From NCBI GenBank assembly GCA_013138975.1, contig WTBR01000041.1:29878-93877 (forward strand): a stretch of DNA of 64,000 nucleotides, read 5' to 3'. Both the position numbers and the translations under genes were made by a program. Source of the stretch: Bacteroidales bacterium. GTDB lineage: Bacteria; Bacteroidota; Bacteroidia; Bacteroidales; UBA12077. The notes under the pieces were generated by a model. The model saw nothing but the letters and a program-made list of their open reading frames with translations, made no database searches and was not told the DNA's origin. Shown here one piece after another: positions 19,273-27,850 of the stretch (its first letter is position 1; the number at the start of each line of letters is the position of its first letter).

Positions 19273-20301
19273 TTATTTTCTATTTCGTATATATTTCTCC
19301 CAGTTCCAAGCTGAAAGTAAAGTTTCTTCTAAACCTATTCGAGCTTTCCAGCCTAACTCTTCATTTGCGTATTTTGTATCTGCATAAACAGATTCAACAT
19401 CTCCTGATCGCCTATCTACAATTTTATAATTTAGTTTTTCACCCGTTACTTTATCAAATGCATTTACAATTTCTAATACAGATGATCCTTTTCCGGTACC
19501 TAAATTAAATACTTCTAAATTTGCTTTAATCTTATTTTCAATCATTCGTTTAATTGAAACAACATGAGCTTTTGCTAAATCAACCACATTTATATAATCG
19601 CGAACGGCTGAACCGTCAGAAGTATTGTAATCATCCCCAAAAACTTTTAGTTCATCGCGAATACCTATTGCAGTTTGAGTTATAAACGGAACTAAATTAT
19701 TTGGGACACCTCTTGGCAATTCTCCTATCAAAGCTGAAGAATGCGCTCCTATGGGATTAAAATATCGTAAAGATATTGCATTTAAATCTGGATTTACTTT
19801 AACAGTATCTCTAATAATATCTTCAGCAATTTGTTTCGTATTACCATAGGGAGAATCGGCTGGTTTAAATGAAGCCTTTTCCGTTACAGGTAATTCATCA
19901 GGCTGTCCGTAAACTGTTGCCGATGAAGAAAAAACAAAATTCGGAATTTTATAATTTACCATACATTCCAACAAATTAGTTAGGGTTGTAAGGTTATTCT
20001 GGTAATACATTAAAGGTTTTTCGATTGACTCTCCTACTGCCTTATATGCTGCAAAATGGATTATTGCATCGAGTTTTTTGTAAATTTTGAAAAAATTATC
20101 CAATTTTTCTTTATCACAAATATCAAATTGCTCAAAATAAGGTCTACGCCCGGTTATTTCAGATATTCCATCTAATACTGATTTCTCAGAATTAGAAAGA
20201 TTATCGATAATTACAACATCGAAACCATTATTCATTAATTCAACTACTGTGTGAGAACCAATATATCCCGTACCTCCTGTAACCAGTATTAATTTATTCA
20301 T
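19273..20301 (-). CDS. galE: UDP-glucose 4-epimerase
   Basis: A 342-residue NAD-dependent epimerase. VTGGTGYIGSHTVVELMNNG binds NAD, FSSSATVYGQPDELPVTE is the conserved substrate strand, and YGNTKQIAEDIIRD carries the YxxxK catalytic pair. NPIGAHSSALIGELPRGVPN and DYNTSDGSAVRDYINVVDLA are diagnostic of GalE. It interconverts UDP-glucose and UDP-galactose for envelope glycans and is cotranscribed with rfbB. Confidence 0.96.
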   Translation of the reverse strand: MNKLILVTGGTGYIGSHTVVELMNNGFDVVIIDNLSNSEKSVLDGISEITGRRPYFEQFDICDKEKLDNFFKIYKKLDAIIHFAAYKAVGESIEKPLMYYQNNLTTLTNLLECMVNYKIPNFVFSSSATVYGQPDELPVTEKASFKPADSPYGNTKQIAEDIIRDTVKVNPDLNAISLRYFNPIGAHSSALIGELPRGVPNNLVPFITQTAIGIRDELKVFGDDYNTSDGSAVRDYINVVDLAKAHVVSIKRMIENKIKANLEVFNLGTGKGSSVLEIVNAFDKVTGEKLNYKIVDRRSGDVESVYADTKYANEELGWKARIGLEETLLSAWNWEKYIRNRK

Positions 20302-20442
20302 ATATACAATTCATATTTAATGGTTTGCTAATTTAATCATATAATTCTTTAAATAAAGTGCTAAGCTGCTATTTTTATAAAACTCAAAATTAGCAATCCT
20401 TATTATTAACTTATATACAAATCTGCTAAGCCCCTAAGTAGA

Positions 20443-20580
20443 GTCTGTCCATAAAGTCCGATTTTTTCGTTACGCTCATTTCAAAAACAGTCATTTACAA
20501 TTGTAAACTCCTTGATTTTTGCAATTTCGCAAGCCTCAAAATCGAACATTCTGAACAAGACTCTTACTTTATGGACAGAC
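20443..20580. repeat. MITE-like element with 15-bp perfect terminal inverted repeats
   Basis: A 138-bp element whose ends are perfect inverted repeats (GTCTGTCCATAAAGT at 20443-20457 and its complement at 20566-20580). It is flanked by the 8-bp direct repeat CTAAGTAG (about 20434-20441 and 20582-20589), as expected for a target-site duplication. It holds no ORF. It lies in the 656-bp gap between galE and the HU-SPOR gene. Confidence 0.7.
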
Positions 20581-20582
20581 AC

Positions 20583-20856
20583 TAAGTAGTCTTTGTAAGA
20601 AAACGCCAAATTACTCACAAGTATAAAATTTATACAATTTTGTTCTTGAGCTTCGCATGGTTCTGCGTTACTCTTGTGTTAAAAACAGTTACTTCGACAT
20701 GCTCAGCACATAGCACTTACAAAAGTAAACTCCTTGGTTTCCAAAAGTTTTTCGCTATCGCTCAAGAGATCGCTAACGCTAAGTTTGAAAGCCTTGTCTT
20801 TGACGTTTTCTTATTAAAGACTTGAAAAAAGGCTGTTTACTTACAGACACTAAGTA
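20583..20856. repeat. Dispersed ~270-bp non-coding repeat (family C, copy 1)
   Basis: It begins TAAGTAGTCTTTGTAAGAAAAC and ends GACACTAAGTA, and is clearly related along its length to 34972-35221. Its left part also matches the repeats at 52.3-58.4 kb. The middle carries the 'cttcgacatgctcag' motif that recurs in Bacteroidota intergenic repeats. A 61-residue ORF inside it is a by-product. Confidence 0.65.
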
Positions 20857-20957
20857 CATTTATATTAATTAATTGATGAAATGTTTATTAATAGTGCTTT
20901 CAATGCTATTGGTCGGAACATAATTTTCTATATATTTGTTTCAATTTAAAATTCGCA

Positions 20958-21950
20958 TTGAAAATAAAAGATTACATAAAAGAATTATTGTTTACAAATC
21001 AAGGAGTTGTAATTCCCGGATTAGGTGGATTTGTATCTGAATATGAGTCTGCTGCTTTTGATGTTAATGAAAATAGTTTTATTCCTCCCTCAAAGAAAAT
21101 AACATTTAATCCTAAATATTCTTATCACGATAATCTTTTAATTGAGTTTATTTCAGAAAAGGAAAATATCGATAAAGAAAAATCAATAAAAAATCTTGAG
21201 GATTTTGTAAAAGATATTAAGACAAGATTGATAAAAGGAGAGAAAATTGATTTTCCTGAAATAGGGAGTTTATCTCAAAATGTTAATGAAGAAATCCTTT
21301 TTGAACAGGATACAACATCAAATTTACTGAGCGATTCATTTGGTTTAACAAGTGTAAAAACAAAACTAATTGTAAATCCGCAAAATAATGTTGCTAAAGC
21401 GGTTAAACCTGTCAAACAAAAAAAATCTTATAAAAAATTAATTTTTATTAGTTCTTCGGCAATTGTATTTTTATGTTTGCTTACTTTAAGTTGGTTTTTA
21501 ACAGAAGGTTATACAGATTTTAGCTTAATATCATCAAACGAAAAACCCAATCCTGAGTCAAGTAATAATATTATAATTAATACTCCTGAAAAAAATCTGG
21601 ATAGTATTGCACAAGCTGATAGTGTAAAGGCATTAATTAATCAGTCGATTGATGAAAATACAGATAAAAAGGATGCCTTGTTTTATACTGAACCTGAAAA
21701 GGAAGCGCCTAAACCAAAATATTCAGAGTTTCATATTATTGCTGGTAGTTTTAAAAAGATAGAAAATGCTGAAGTATTTTCATCTAAACTTAGAGATAAA
21801 GGTTACGAACCCGTAATAATTCGTTCAGGGGAAAATCTTATTCGAATTGCAATTTTTTCTTACACCGATGAAACCGAGGCTTTAACAAAACTTTATAGTC
21901 TGCGTGAAAGCTCAAATATTAAATCGGTTTGGATTCTAAAATCCATCTAG
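20958..21950 (+). CDS. HU (CCDC81-type)-SPOR domain membrane protein
   Basis: A 330-residue protein with two CCDC81-like prokaryotic HU domains (residues about 1-58 and 59-135; opening KIKDYIKELLFTNQGVVIPG, then GLGGFVSEY). A linker and one transmembrane helix (about 161-182) follow, and then a periplasmic SPOR domain (about 254-330; FHIIAGSFKKIENAEVFSSK). SPOR domains bind denuded septal peptidoglycan, so the protein could connect DNA or a cytoplasmic partner to the division site. The start appears to be TTG at 20958, since no ATG or GTG fits the conserved N-terminus. Its 3' end overlaps the convergent HAD gene by 15 bp. Confidence 0.85.
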   Translation: MKIKDYIKELLFTNQGVVIPGLGGFVSEYESAAFDVNENSFIPPSKKITFNPKYSYHDNLLIEFISEKENIDKEKSIKNLEDFVKDIKTRLIKGEKIDFPEIGSLSQNVNEEILFEQDTTSNLLSDSFGLTSVKTKLIVNPQNNVAKAVKPVKQKKSYKKLIFISSSAIVFLCLLTLSWFLTEGYTDFSLISSNEKPNPESSNNIIINTPEKNLDSIAQADSVKALINQSIDENTDKKDALFYTEPEKEAPKPKYSEFHIIAGSFKKIENAEVFSSKLRDKGYEPVIIRSGENLIRIAIFSYTDETEALTKLYSLRESSNIKSVWILKSI

Positions 21951-22559
21951 TAAATTTACAATATCATCTCCTATTGCAATATCAACCAACATTGTTTGTA
22001 ATCCTGTACTTTTTGCTGATTCTATATTTACCTTCAAATCATCAATAAACAAAGTTTCTCCTGGTAATAGTTTACTATCGGATAAAGCAAATTCAAAAAT
22101 ATTAACATCAGGCTTTCGCATTCCCATTTGAAACGAATAATATGCTTTTACAAATAAACTGTTGAATTCAAATCCATATTGATCAATAAACGCTTGTATA
22201 TACTGTTTGTAGTGTATAGCGTTTGTATTACTCAATAAATATATATTATATTTTTTCCCTAGTTCTTTTAATAAATTAATTCGTTCTTTCGGAAAATCAA
22301 GTAGCATTTTTCCCCAAGCTTTATCGAAACTCTGATCCGCAATCTCACTCTTGACTTGCTTCCTCAACTCATTTCTAAGATAATCCGCATTAATCAAGCC
22401 CTTTTCTAATTTATCAAATATGTCTGTTTGTTTAAATAAAGAATAACTTTTCTCAAAATCATTAAATCCAAGGTTTTTCATTGCCTTTGCAGTAAGTTCC
22501 GGATTAATGTTGATAATTACGGCTCCTAAATCAAATATGATATTTTTAACTTTATTCAT
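21936..22559 (-). CDS. HAD-superfamily (subfamily IA) phosphatase, YihX-like
   Basis: A 207-residue HAD hydrolase. Motif I is IIFDLGAVIININ, with the nucleophilic Asp; the second Asp is replaced by Gly, as in the YihX group. Motif II is LLSNTN, and motif III/IV is MRKPDVNIFEFAL with GETLFIDDLKVNIESAKSTG. It probably dephosphorylates a small sugar phosphate or nucleotide. It is convergent with the SPOR gene (15-bp overlap) and divergent from mtnA across about 90 bp. The neighbouring 5'-methylthioribose genes make a role there possible but unproven. Confidence 0.85.
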   Translation of the reverse strand: MNKVKNIIFDLGAVIININPELTAKAMKNLGFNDFEKSYSLFKQTDIFDKLEKGLINADYLRNELRKQVKSEIADQSFDKAWGKMLLDFPKERINLLKELGKKYNIYLLSNTNAIHYKQYIQAFIDQYGFEFNSLFVKAYYSFQMGMRKPDVNIFEFALSDSKLLPGETLFIDDLKVNIESAKSTGLQTMLVDIAIGDDIVNLLDGF

Positions 22560-22650
22560 TTATATAGATCTTTTATATTTTGATGCTCAAAATTAAAAAA
22601 CATTTAAACATTTGCCTATCTTTCCATACTTTTATCAAAAATTTACATCG

Positions 22651-23748
22651 ATGAACATAAACGGAAAACATTACCATACAATTTGGCTTAAGAAAAATGA
22701 TCCTAAAACGATTCAAATTATAGATCAGCGATTATTGCCTTTTGAATTTAAAACTCAAGATTTAAAAACAATACAAGATGCTTATACTGCAATAAAAGAA
22801 ATGTGGGTACGTGGTGCTCCTTTAATTGGCGTTGCAGCTGCTTATGGAATGTATCTTGGGTTCTTAGGTTTAAATGATTCTGAAAACCTGAATCAAGAAA
22901 TTAAAGATTTAGGGCTATTTTTGGAATCTTCGAGACCCACGGCTGTTAACTTAAAATTTGCAATTGATTTAGTATTGGAAAAAACTAACGCTGGTAAATC
23001 GTTAAGTGATAAAATTCAAATTGCGCTTGAAACTGCAAATCAGTTAAAGCTTGATGAAATTGAAAACTGCAGATTAATTGGAGAAAACGGATTTCCTTTA
23101 ATCGAAAAAATTAGTAAAGCTAAAAAAGGAGATACGGTAAACATTTTAACACATTGTAATGCGGGTTGGCTTGCTTGTGTAGATTATGGGACTGCTACTG
23201 CTCCTATTTATCTGGCTCACGAAAAAGGAATAAAAATTCATGTTTGGGTTGATGAAACCCGGCCACGAAATCAAGGTGCACGTTTAACTGCTTTTGAAAT
23301 GGATCAGCAAGGAATTCCACATACTGTAATTGCAGATAATACCGGTGGTTTATTGATGCAAAAAGGCATGGTGGATATGGTAATTGTTGGTAGTGACAGA
23401 ACAAGCTCAAACGGAGATGTTGCTAATAAAATTGGAACATATTTAAAGGCTTTAGCTGCTCATGATAATAAGATTCCATTTTATGCTGCATTACCATTGT
23501 CTACAATAGATTGGAATATGAATGACGGTATTAATGAAATCCCTATTGAACAGCGTGATGAGGATGAAGTTAAATATGTTGAAGGTTGGAATAATAATCA
23601 AATTACTAAAGTTAGGGTAATGCCTGAAAATAGTCCTGTTTTAAATTACGGATTTGATGTTACTCCTGCGAAATATGTTTCTGCTATTATTACTGAAAAT
23701 GGTGTTTGTAATGCTAATAAAGAGGATATTGAGAATTTGAAAAAATAA
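22651..23748 (+). CDS. mtnA: S-methyl-5-thioribose-1-phosphate isomerase
   Basis: A 365-residue aldose-ketose isomerase related to eIF2B. THCNAGWLAC contains the catalytic Cys and VGSDRTSSNGDVANKIGTY the catalytic Asp. MWVRGAPLIGVAAAYGMYLG and ETRPRNQGARLTAFEM are signature blocks. It turns 5-methylthioribose 1-phosphate (or 5-deoxyribose 1-phosphate) into the ribulose form in salvage of methylthioadenosine. ATG at 22651 fits the family N-terminus; a longer frame from 22612 adds 13 unlikely residues. It sits just upstream of a class II aldolase and mtnP. Confidence 0.93.
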   Translation: MNINGKHYHTIWLKKNDPKTIQIIDQRLLPFEFKTQDLKTIQDAYTAIKEMWVRGAPLIGVAAAYGMYLGFLGLNDSENLNQEIKDLGLFLESSRPTAVNLKFAIDLVLEKTNAGKSLSDKIQIALETANQLKLDEIENCRLIGENGFPLIEKISKAKKGDTVNILTHCNAGWLACVDYGTATAPIYLAHEKGIKIHVWVDETRPRNQGARLTAFEMDQQGIPHTVIADNTGGLLMQKGMVDMVIVGSDRTSSNGDVANKIGTYLKALAAHDNKIPFYAALPLSTIDWNMNDGINEIPIEQRDEDEVKYVEGWNNNQITKVRVMPENSPVLNYGFDVTPAKYVSAIITENGVCNANKEDIENLKK

Positions 23749-23757
23749 TACAAAGGA

Positions 23758-23907
23758 GGGTGTCTAAAAATTTCCTTTTTGTCATTACTCACTTCGTTCG
23801 TGAGAATAGTTCCCTTTAAAAAAGGAATCTCTTAATTTAATTATAAATAATGAATTACGAGATCCCTAATCAAGTTGGGGATGACATGTTACAAATTTTT
23901 GAACAGC
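23758..23907. repeat. Decayed MITE-like element (family A, copy 1)
   Basis: A 150-bp stretch bounded by GGGTGTCTAAAAATTT and the near-complement ACAAATTTTTGAACAGC. The same end sequence bounds 31899-32024 and 45104-45232. It contains two hairpins, one around ACTCACTTCGTTCGTGAG. It lies between mtnA and the class II aldolase gene. Confidence 0.5.
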
Positions 23908-23928
23908 TAACTAAAGTACATTTTAAGA

Positions 23929-24525
23929 ATGACTAAACACGATGAAGGATATATAAAATTTAATTTGAGTTGGGAAGAAAAAGACTTTGACTTTAACGAT
24001 AAGGACTTCCTTCAAATAAATTCATATCGCAATAAATTTTACAAGTTAGGATTAATTGGTGCTTATCCTGATGGAATTGGCTTTGGAAATATTAGTATTC
24101 GAAATAATAAGAATGAATTTATTATTTCGGGTTCTGCAACTGGTAATTTTAAAAATCTTACTAAAAAACACTATTCTTTAGTAAAAGATTATAATATTCA
24201 TAAAAATAGTGTTCTTTGTGAAGGCCTAAATAAAGTTTCATCAGAATCGTTAACACATGCTACAATTTATGAAACCAACTTAGATGTTAATACTGTTATT
24301 CATATACATCATGAAACCATGTGGAGCAGATATTTAGACGATTTGCCTACTACGGATAAAAAAGCTGAATTTGGAACTCCTGAAATTGCAATGGAAATAA
24401 AAAAATTAGCAAATCAAGATTCAGGAATAATTATAATGGGCGGACATCGGGAAGGAATAATTGCTTATGGCAAATCCTTATTTGAAGCTGAAGAAATAAT
24501 ATTAAATTACTTTAATAAATTATAA
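23929..24525 (+). CDS. Class II aldolase/adducin family protein, likely in 5'-deoxy/methylthio-pentose salvage
   Basis: A 198-residue zinc-dependent class II aldolase fold. GFGNISIRNN is the phosphate-binding strand, KVSSESLTHATIYE is the SSE region, and VIHIHHETMW (HxH) with GGHREG supplies the zinc ligands. It sits between mtnA and mtnP and ends 2 bp before mtnP. The substrate is therefore probably 5-methylthioribulose 1-phosphate or a 5-deoxy analogue. Two outcomes are known for this fold at that step: dehydration (MtnB) or aldol cleavage to DHAP plus an aldehyde. The sequence alone does not decide, but the lack of mtnC, mtnD and mtnK nearby favours cleavage. Confidence 0.82.
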   Translation: MTKHDEGYIKFNLSWEEKDFDFNDKDFLQINSYRNKFYKLGLIGAYPDGIGFGNISIRNNKNEFIISGSATGNFKNLTKKHYSLVKDYNIHKNSVLCEGLNKVSSESLTHATIYETNLDVNTVIHIHHETMWSRYLDDLPTTDKKAEFGTPEIAMEIKKLANQDSGIIIMGGHREGIIAYGKSLFEAEEIILNYFNKL

Positions 24526-24527
24526 AA

Positions 24528-25283
24528 ATGACAAAAGTTGCAATTATTGGTGGATCAGGTTTAGAAGATCCTAACATTTTAAAATCACCTAAAATTATAA
24601 AAGTGGATACTCCTTTTGGTGAACCTACATCGGAATTAACATGTGGAAAAATCGGAGATATCGATGTTGTTATTTTATCGCGTCACGGTAAAAAACATAC
24701 TATTCCACCAACTCAGGTTAATAATCGTGCTAATATTTGGGCTTTGAAAGAACAGGGCTGTAATTTTATATTAACTACAACCGCTTGTGGCAGTTTACGT
24801 GAAGAAATTGGACGTGGTGACCTGGTAATTATTGATCAGTTTATTGATTTTACAAAACATCGTAAAACTACGTTTTTTGATAAATTCGAGGAGGGAGAAA
24901 TGAAACATACTCCAATGGCTGATCCTTTTGATTCAAATTTAAGAAACTTACTTATCCAATCGGCCGAAGAACTAAAACTTAAATACCATAAAAGTGGAAC
25001 GGTAGTTAGTATTGAAGGGCCAAGATTTTCGACACGAGCAGAATCAAATATGTTTAGACTGTGGGGTGCTGATATTATTAATATGTCTGTTGCTCCTGAG
25101 GCTATACTTGCGAACGAAATAGGACTACCCTATGCATCTATTGCCATGAGTACCGATTATGATTGTTGGAAAACCGATGAAGAACCGGTTACATGGGAGG
25201 CTGTACTGGAAATTTTCAATCAAAATGTGCATAATGTTATTGACTTATTATTAGCAACTCTCAAGAGAATTGAAAAAAAGTAA
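24528..25283 (+). CDS. mtnP: S-methyl-5'-thioadenosine phosphorylase
   Basis: A 251-residue trimeric purine-nucleoside phosphorylase family member. VAIIGGSGLED, LSRHGKKHTIPPTQVNNRAN and TTTACGSLREEIGRGDLVII match MTA phosphorylases. STDYDCWKTDEE has the DYDCW block that marks adenine-type (MTAP) rather than guanine-type PNP specificity. It splits methylthioadenosine (or 5'-deoxyadenosine) with phosphate into adenine and the pentose 1-phosphate that MtnA uses. It is the last gene of mtnA-aldolase-mtnP, just upstream of the tRNA. Confidence 0.93.
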   Translation: MTKVAIIGGSGLEDPNILKSPKIIKVDTPFGEPTSELTCGKIGDIDVVILSRHGKKHTIPPTQVNNRANIWALKEQGCNFILTTTACGSLREEIGRGDLVIIDQFIDFTKHRKTTFFDKFEEGEMKHTPMADPFDSNLRNLLIQSAEELKLKYHKSGTVVSIEGPRFSTRAESNMFRLWGADIINMSVAPEAILANEIGLPYASIAMSTDYDCWKTDEEPVTWEAVLEIFNQNVHNVIDLLLATLKRIEKK

Positions 25284-25312
25284 AAATATTTTTTGATTTT
25301 TTTCAAAAAGTA

Positions 25313-25343
25313 TTGTGTAATTAATAACAAATCGTTAATATTG
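25313..25343 (+). promoter_or_regulatory. Probable promoter of the CAU tRNA gene
   Basis: TTGTG at 25313-25317 and TAATATTG at 25336-25343 (one mismatch to TAnnTTTG) are separated by 18 bp. Transcription would start about 20 bp before the tRNA. Confidence 0.4.
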
Positions 25344-25371
25344 CAATCCCAAATTTATCGTAAGATAAATA

Positions 25372-25445
25372 GGGCCCATAGCTCAGCTGGTTAGAGCACC
25401 TGACTCATAATCAGGGGGTCCCTGGTTCGAGCCCAGGTGGGCCCA
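25372..25445 (+). tRNA. tRNA with CAU anticodon (elongator Met, or Ile read by lysidine)
   Basis: A 74-nt cloverleaf with no mismatched stem. The acceptor is GGGCCCA/TGGGCCC, the D-stem GCTC/GAGC, the anticodon stem CCTGA/TCAGG with loop CTCATAA (anticodon CAT), and the T-stem CCTGG/CCAGG with TTCGAGC. The discriminator is A, and CCA is not encoded. Initiator tRNA is unlikely, because the first pair is G-C with no initiator-type mismatch. Met and Ile2 cannot be separated with certainty by eye. A hairpin terminator follows. Its 3' half is repeated at 27574 and 30324. Confidence 0.95.
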
Positions 25446-25456
25446 CAGGCACAAAA

Positions 25457-25487
25457 AGACTTCTAGGAAACTAGGAGTCTTTTTTTA
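25457..25487 (+). terminator. Rho-independent terminator of the tRNA, overlapping the end of the Fic gene
   Basis: AGACTTCTAG, GAAA loop, CTAGGAGTCT, then seven T. The stem has 10 bp including one G-U pair. The minus-strand Fic gene stops (TAG) inside the 3' arm. A close copy of this hairpin lies at 30401-30430. Confidence 0.9.
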
Positions 25488-27060
25488 TGGGGTTCTTGCC
25501 AATGTTATTTGCTCCTTTATTTTTGTAAAAAATAGTCTTGTAATTATCTTCAATTTTAACAACTTCTTCATTGGTAAGAGCTACAAATTCATTGTCTTGA
25601 GCACGTTTTGATAGTTTTCCTTCATTCTGTTCTAAAAACCTTACAATTAATGCCACTGATTTATCAGGCATATCAAACTCATCTTCCAAATACCTTTTAA
25701 ACTGATCATAACAGGTAAGATATTTTATTTCATCAGGTATTATATGTTCAATAGTATCCAGCACACAATCATATAAAAACTCAGCTTGTTTGGTTGCATC
25801 AAAATAACGATAGTAATCTATTGTTTCGTTAAGCACTTCAACATTATGATCGTTTGTTCCTTTCCACTCAATAAAATCCAATAAAGGATATGAATAAGAT
25901 TCCAACACCTTACGATAATTATCAATATGATCCAAAATTGAAGCAGAAACAGGAAATATAATTCCTTGTTGCGAGAACCTTTTTTTTGCCAACACATGAT
26001 GTATCAGATAGCGATGAATCCTTCCATTTCCATCTTCAAAAGGATGAATAAGAACAAATCCAAAAGCAATAATTGCTGCAACAATAACAGCATCTGTTTC
26101 TGATTCCAATAACTGTTTTGAAGTAGCTATCAAACCATCAATTAATTGGTTTAAATCCTTCCAGTGTGAAGATATATGGTCTGGAATAGGTTCTCCTGTA
26201 TTACGATCGTGTTCGCCAACAAAACCTCCTTTTTGGCGAAATCCCATATCTAAAAAGCGAGCGTTAGCTATAACAACTTGCTGCAAACGAAGAAGTTCTG
26301 TTTTACTTAAATCGTTCACACCTGCCTGTCCTATTGCCTTTCCCCAACGTGCAGCTCTTTGACTTTTGGGGCTTTCACCTTCGATACTAAATGATGCTTT
26401 AGAATCTTTTAACAATAAAAAGGCTGAGGCACGTTGTAAAATATCCTTATGAATGTTTTTCAGATAACTGTTTTCTTGCTGTGCAAAATCAGCCGCAATA
26501 TATTGTTCCAATTTCGGAGTCTTTCGTACTAAAGGACAAAAATCTTTTGTACCGGTTAAATTATTAATGACACGATGACGTATTGATTTCTCACCACCTG
26601 CAATAACATACTGAAGCTTTTCATCCACTAATACAGTATATTTTATTTTGGTATCGGCATCAGGTATTTCTATTCTTTTATTTAGAAGCCATTCATACAA
26701 AAACCATATTTTTCGACTATACTGCCCTGTAGGTTCTGTTTGTACCAGCACCATTATATCTTTTTCTGCTAGTTTTTCAAAGAGTTTTTTAAGCACTAAT
26801 AAATTTACCCCTTCGTACTTGAATGCGAATATTAACTGACCATACAAAGAATCCTCAGGTTTATGTTTTGGAGTTAATACATTCCATGCATCAATTTTGT
26901 ATTTCCTGTTTTTAGTGCTTATGAGTGAAATAACTTCCGGTATAGGTACTTTAAGGTTATAGGCATTAATAATTGCTGCATAACCTTCTATACTTCCCTC
27001 TTCAGGAATAGTCCGTCCGTGAAAAACAGACGCATTGTATGAAATATGAACGCTTTTCAT
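25471..27060 (-). CDS. Fic family protein (class II, large form)
   Basis: A 529-residue Fic-domain protein. The catalytic motif IHPFEDGNGRIHR (His339) is complete, so AMP transfer or another nucleotidyl transfer to a target hydroxyl is possible. The N-terminal inhibitory motif (S/T)xxxE(G/N) is present as SFSIEG (Ser223, Glu227), defining class II. Residues 1-200 form a conserved N-terminal region of this Fic group; the C-terminal 120 residues are helical and probably include a winged helix. Its last codons and stop lie in the terminator hairpin of the upstream tRNA, which is convergent. There is no separate antitoxin gene. The target is unknown. Confidence 0.88.
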   Translation of the reverse strand: MKSVHISYNASVFHGRTIPEEGSIEGYAAIINAYNLKVPIPEVISLISTKNRKYKIDAWNVLTPKHKPEDSLYGQLIFAFKYEGVNLLVLKKLFEKLAEKDIMVLVQTEPTGQYSRKIWFLYEWLLNKRIEIPDADTKIKYTVLVDEKLQYVIAGGEKSIRHRVINNLTGTKDFCPLVRKTPKLEQYIAADFAQQENSYLKNIHKDILQRASAFLLLKDSKASFSIEGESPKSQRAARWGKAIGQAGVNDLSKTELLRLQQVVIANARFLDMGFRQKGGFVGEHDRNTGEPIPDHISSHWKDLNQLIDGLIATSKQLLESETDAVIVAAIIAFGFVLIHPFEDGNGRIHRYLIHHVLAKKRFSQQGIIFPVSASILDHIDNYRKVLESYSYPLLDFIEWKGTNDHNVEVLNETIDYYRYFDATKQAEFLYDCVLDTIEHIIPDEIKYLTCYDQFKRYLEDEFDMPDKSVALIVRFLEQNEGKLSKRAQDNEFVALTNEEVVKIEDNYKTIFYKNKGANNIGKNPIKKDS

Positions 27061-27291
27061 GTTTTTTTGTAATTAATGAACGCTTTTACAAGTGCAAAAA
27101 TATCTTAATTTTTCTGAAAAACAATTGCCAGTTGAGAAAAATACACGCAAAAGTATGTTTTGTATGAAATACGCACGCCATTTGCCTTTTTACATGCTGC
27201 CGAACTATGGCTTCCATATCAATATTAGTAAAAAAATACCCAAGAAGGGTATTTCGTATTTTTGTATAATATTAACCAACAATATTTTTAA

Positions 27292-27564
27292 ATGAATAAC
27301 AGCATGTCGATTACGGTGTTAAAGTATTTAAATGAACACCAAGATGGAGAATTTCATAGCGTAGATCAGATTTTAAAAGATCTAAGTGATGAAGAAAAAG
27401 GATTAGTTTTAATGGAGTTAAGTGAGAAACTCTTTATTGATGCAAAACCCTATTACGAAATTGGAGGATTTTTCGGTTGGACTACAAATGTGAGTAGTGA
27501 AGTAACTTTTGAGGCAATTATTTTGCCTGAAGGAATCAATTATTTAAATTCAAATCACACTTAA
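27292..27564 (+). CDS. Small hypothetical protein, winged-helix-like
   Basis: A 90-residue acidic protein I do not recognise. The pattern VLKYLNEHQDGEFHSVDQIL followed by LSDEEKGLVLMELSEKLFID looks like the first helices of a winged-helix domain. The C-terminal half (EIGGFFGWTTNVSSEVTFEA) is predicted beta, ending ILPEGINYLNS, which resembles the 'T..G' wing ends of small phage-like regulators. It is divergent from the Fic gene and lies directly before the tRNA 3'-end fragment, so it belongs to the accessory insert. ATG at 27304 is an alternative start. Confidence 0.55.
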   Translation: MNNSMSITVLKYLNEHQDGEFHSVDQILKDLSDEEKGLVLMELSEKLFIDAKPYYEIGGFFGWTTNVSSEVTFEAIILPEGINYLNSNHT

Positions 27565-27573
27565 TTTAGGAAA

Positions 27574-27615
27574 CTCATTCTCAGGTGGCCCCTGGTTCGA
27601 GCCCAGATTGATCCA
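27574..27615 (+). pseudogene. Direct-repeat fragment of the tRNA (anticodon loop to 3' end), copy 2
   Basis: The segment CTCATTCTCAGG, then CCCCTGGTTCGAGCCCAG, then ATCCACAGGCA matches tRNA 25372-25445 from the anticodon loop through the T-arm and 7 bp past the 3' end, with several substitutions. No acceptor 5' half precedes it. It looks like an old attachment-site (attR-type) remnant. Confidence 0.75.
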
Positions 27616-27628
27616 CAGGCAATCAAGT

Positions 27629-27660
27629 GGTTATAAATAATACTTTATAACCTCTTTTTT
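27629..27660 (+). terminator. Hairpin followed by a T-tract after the tRNA fragment
   Basis: GGTTATAAA, a 6-base loop, then TTTATAACC and a T-run. It may terminate transcripts of the 90-residue ORF. The sequence from here to 27850 holds no gene that I can support. Confidence 0.65.
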
Positions 27661-27850
27661 TTTGCACGCAAATTATTTAATTAATAAGCATAATATTGCC
27701 ATAGCAACAATCATAAGCCACAAAAAAATCTGAAAATTCCATTTCTTGCTTCTTCAAAAATAAAAAATAACTACAGGATGTAAATGCATACCCGATAATT
27801 ATTAAATTTGGATTGTATTAAAAAGCAAATTACTAAATAATAATATTTAT

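Noticed and set aside
20640..20825. 61-residue ORF in family C repeat
   Set aside because: Lies wholly within a dispersed non-coding repeat and is not open in the second copy.
22560..22650. SAM riboswitch before mtnA
   Set aside because: The leader is under 100 bp with no recognisable SAM aptamer helices.
25372..25445. Initiator tRNA-fMet
   Set aside because: The first acceptor pair is a normal G-C pair; initiator tRNAs have a mismatch at that position.
27092..27295. 67-residue ORF between the Fic gene and the 90-residue ORF
   Set aside because: Overlaps the likely promoter region of two divergent genes and has no protein-like features.
27661..27850. 24-codon hydrophobic frame on the minus strand before AOR
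   Set aside because: No start codon in frame and too short. It may be a chance run of T-rich codons.
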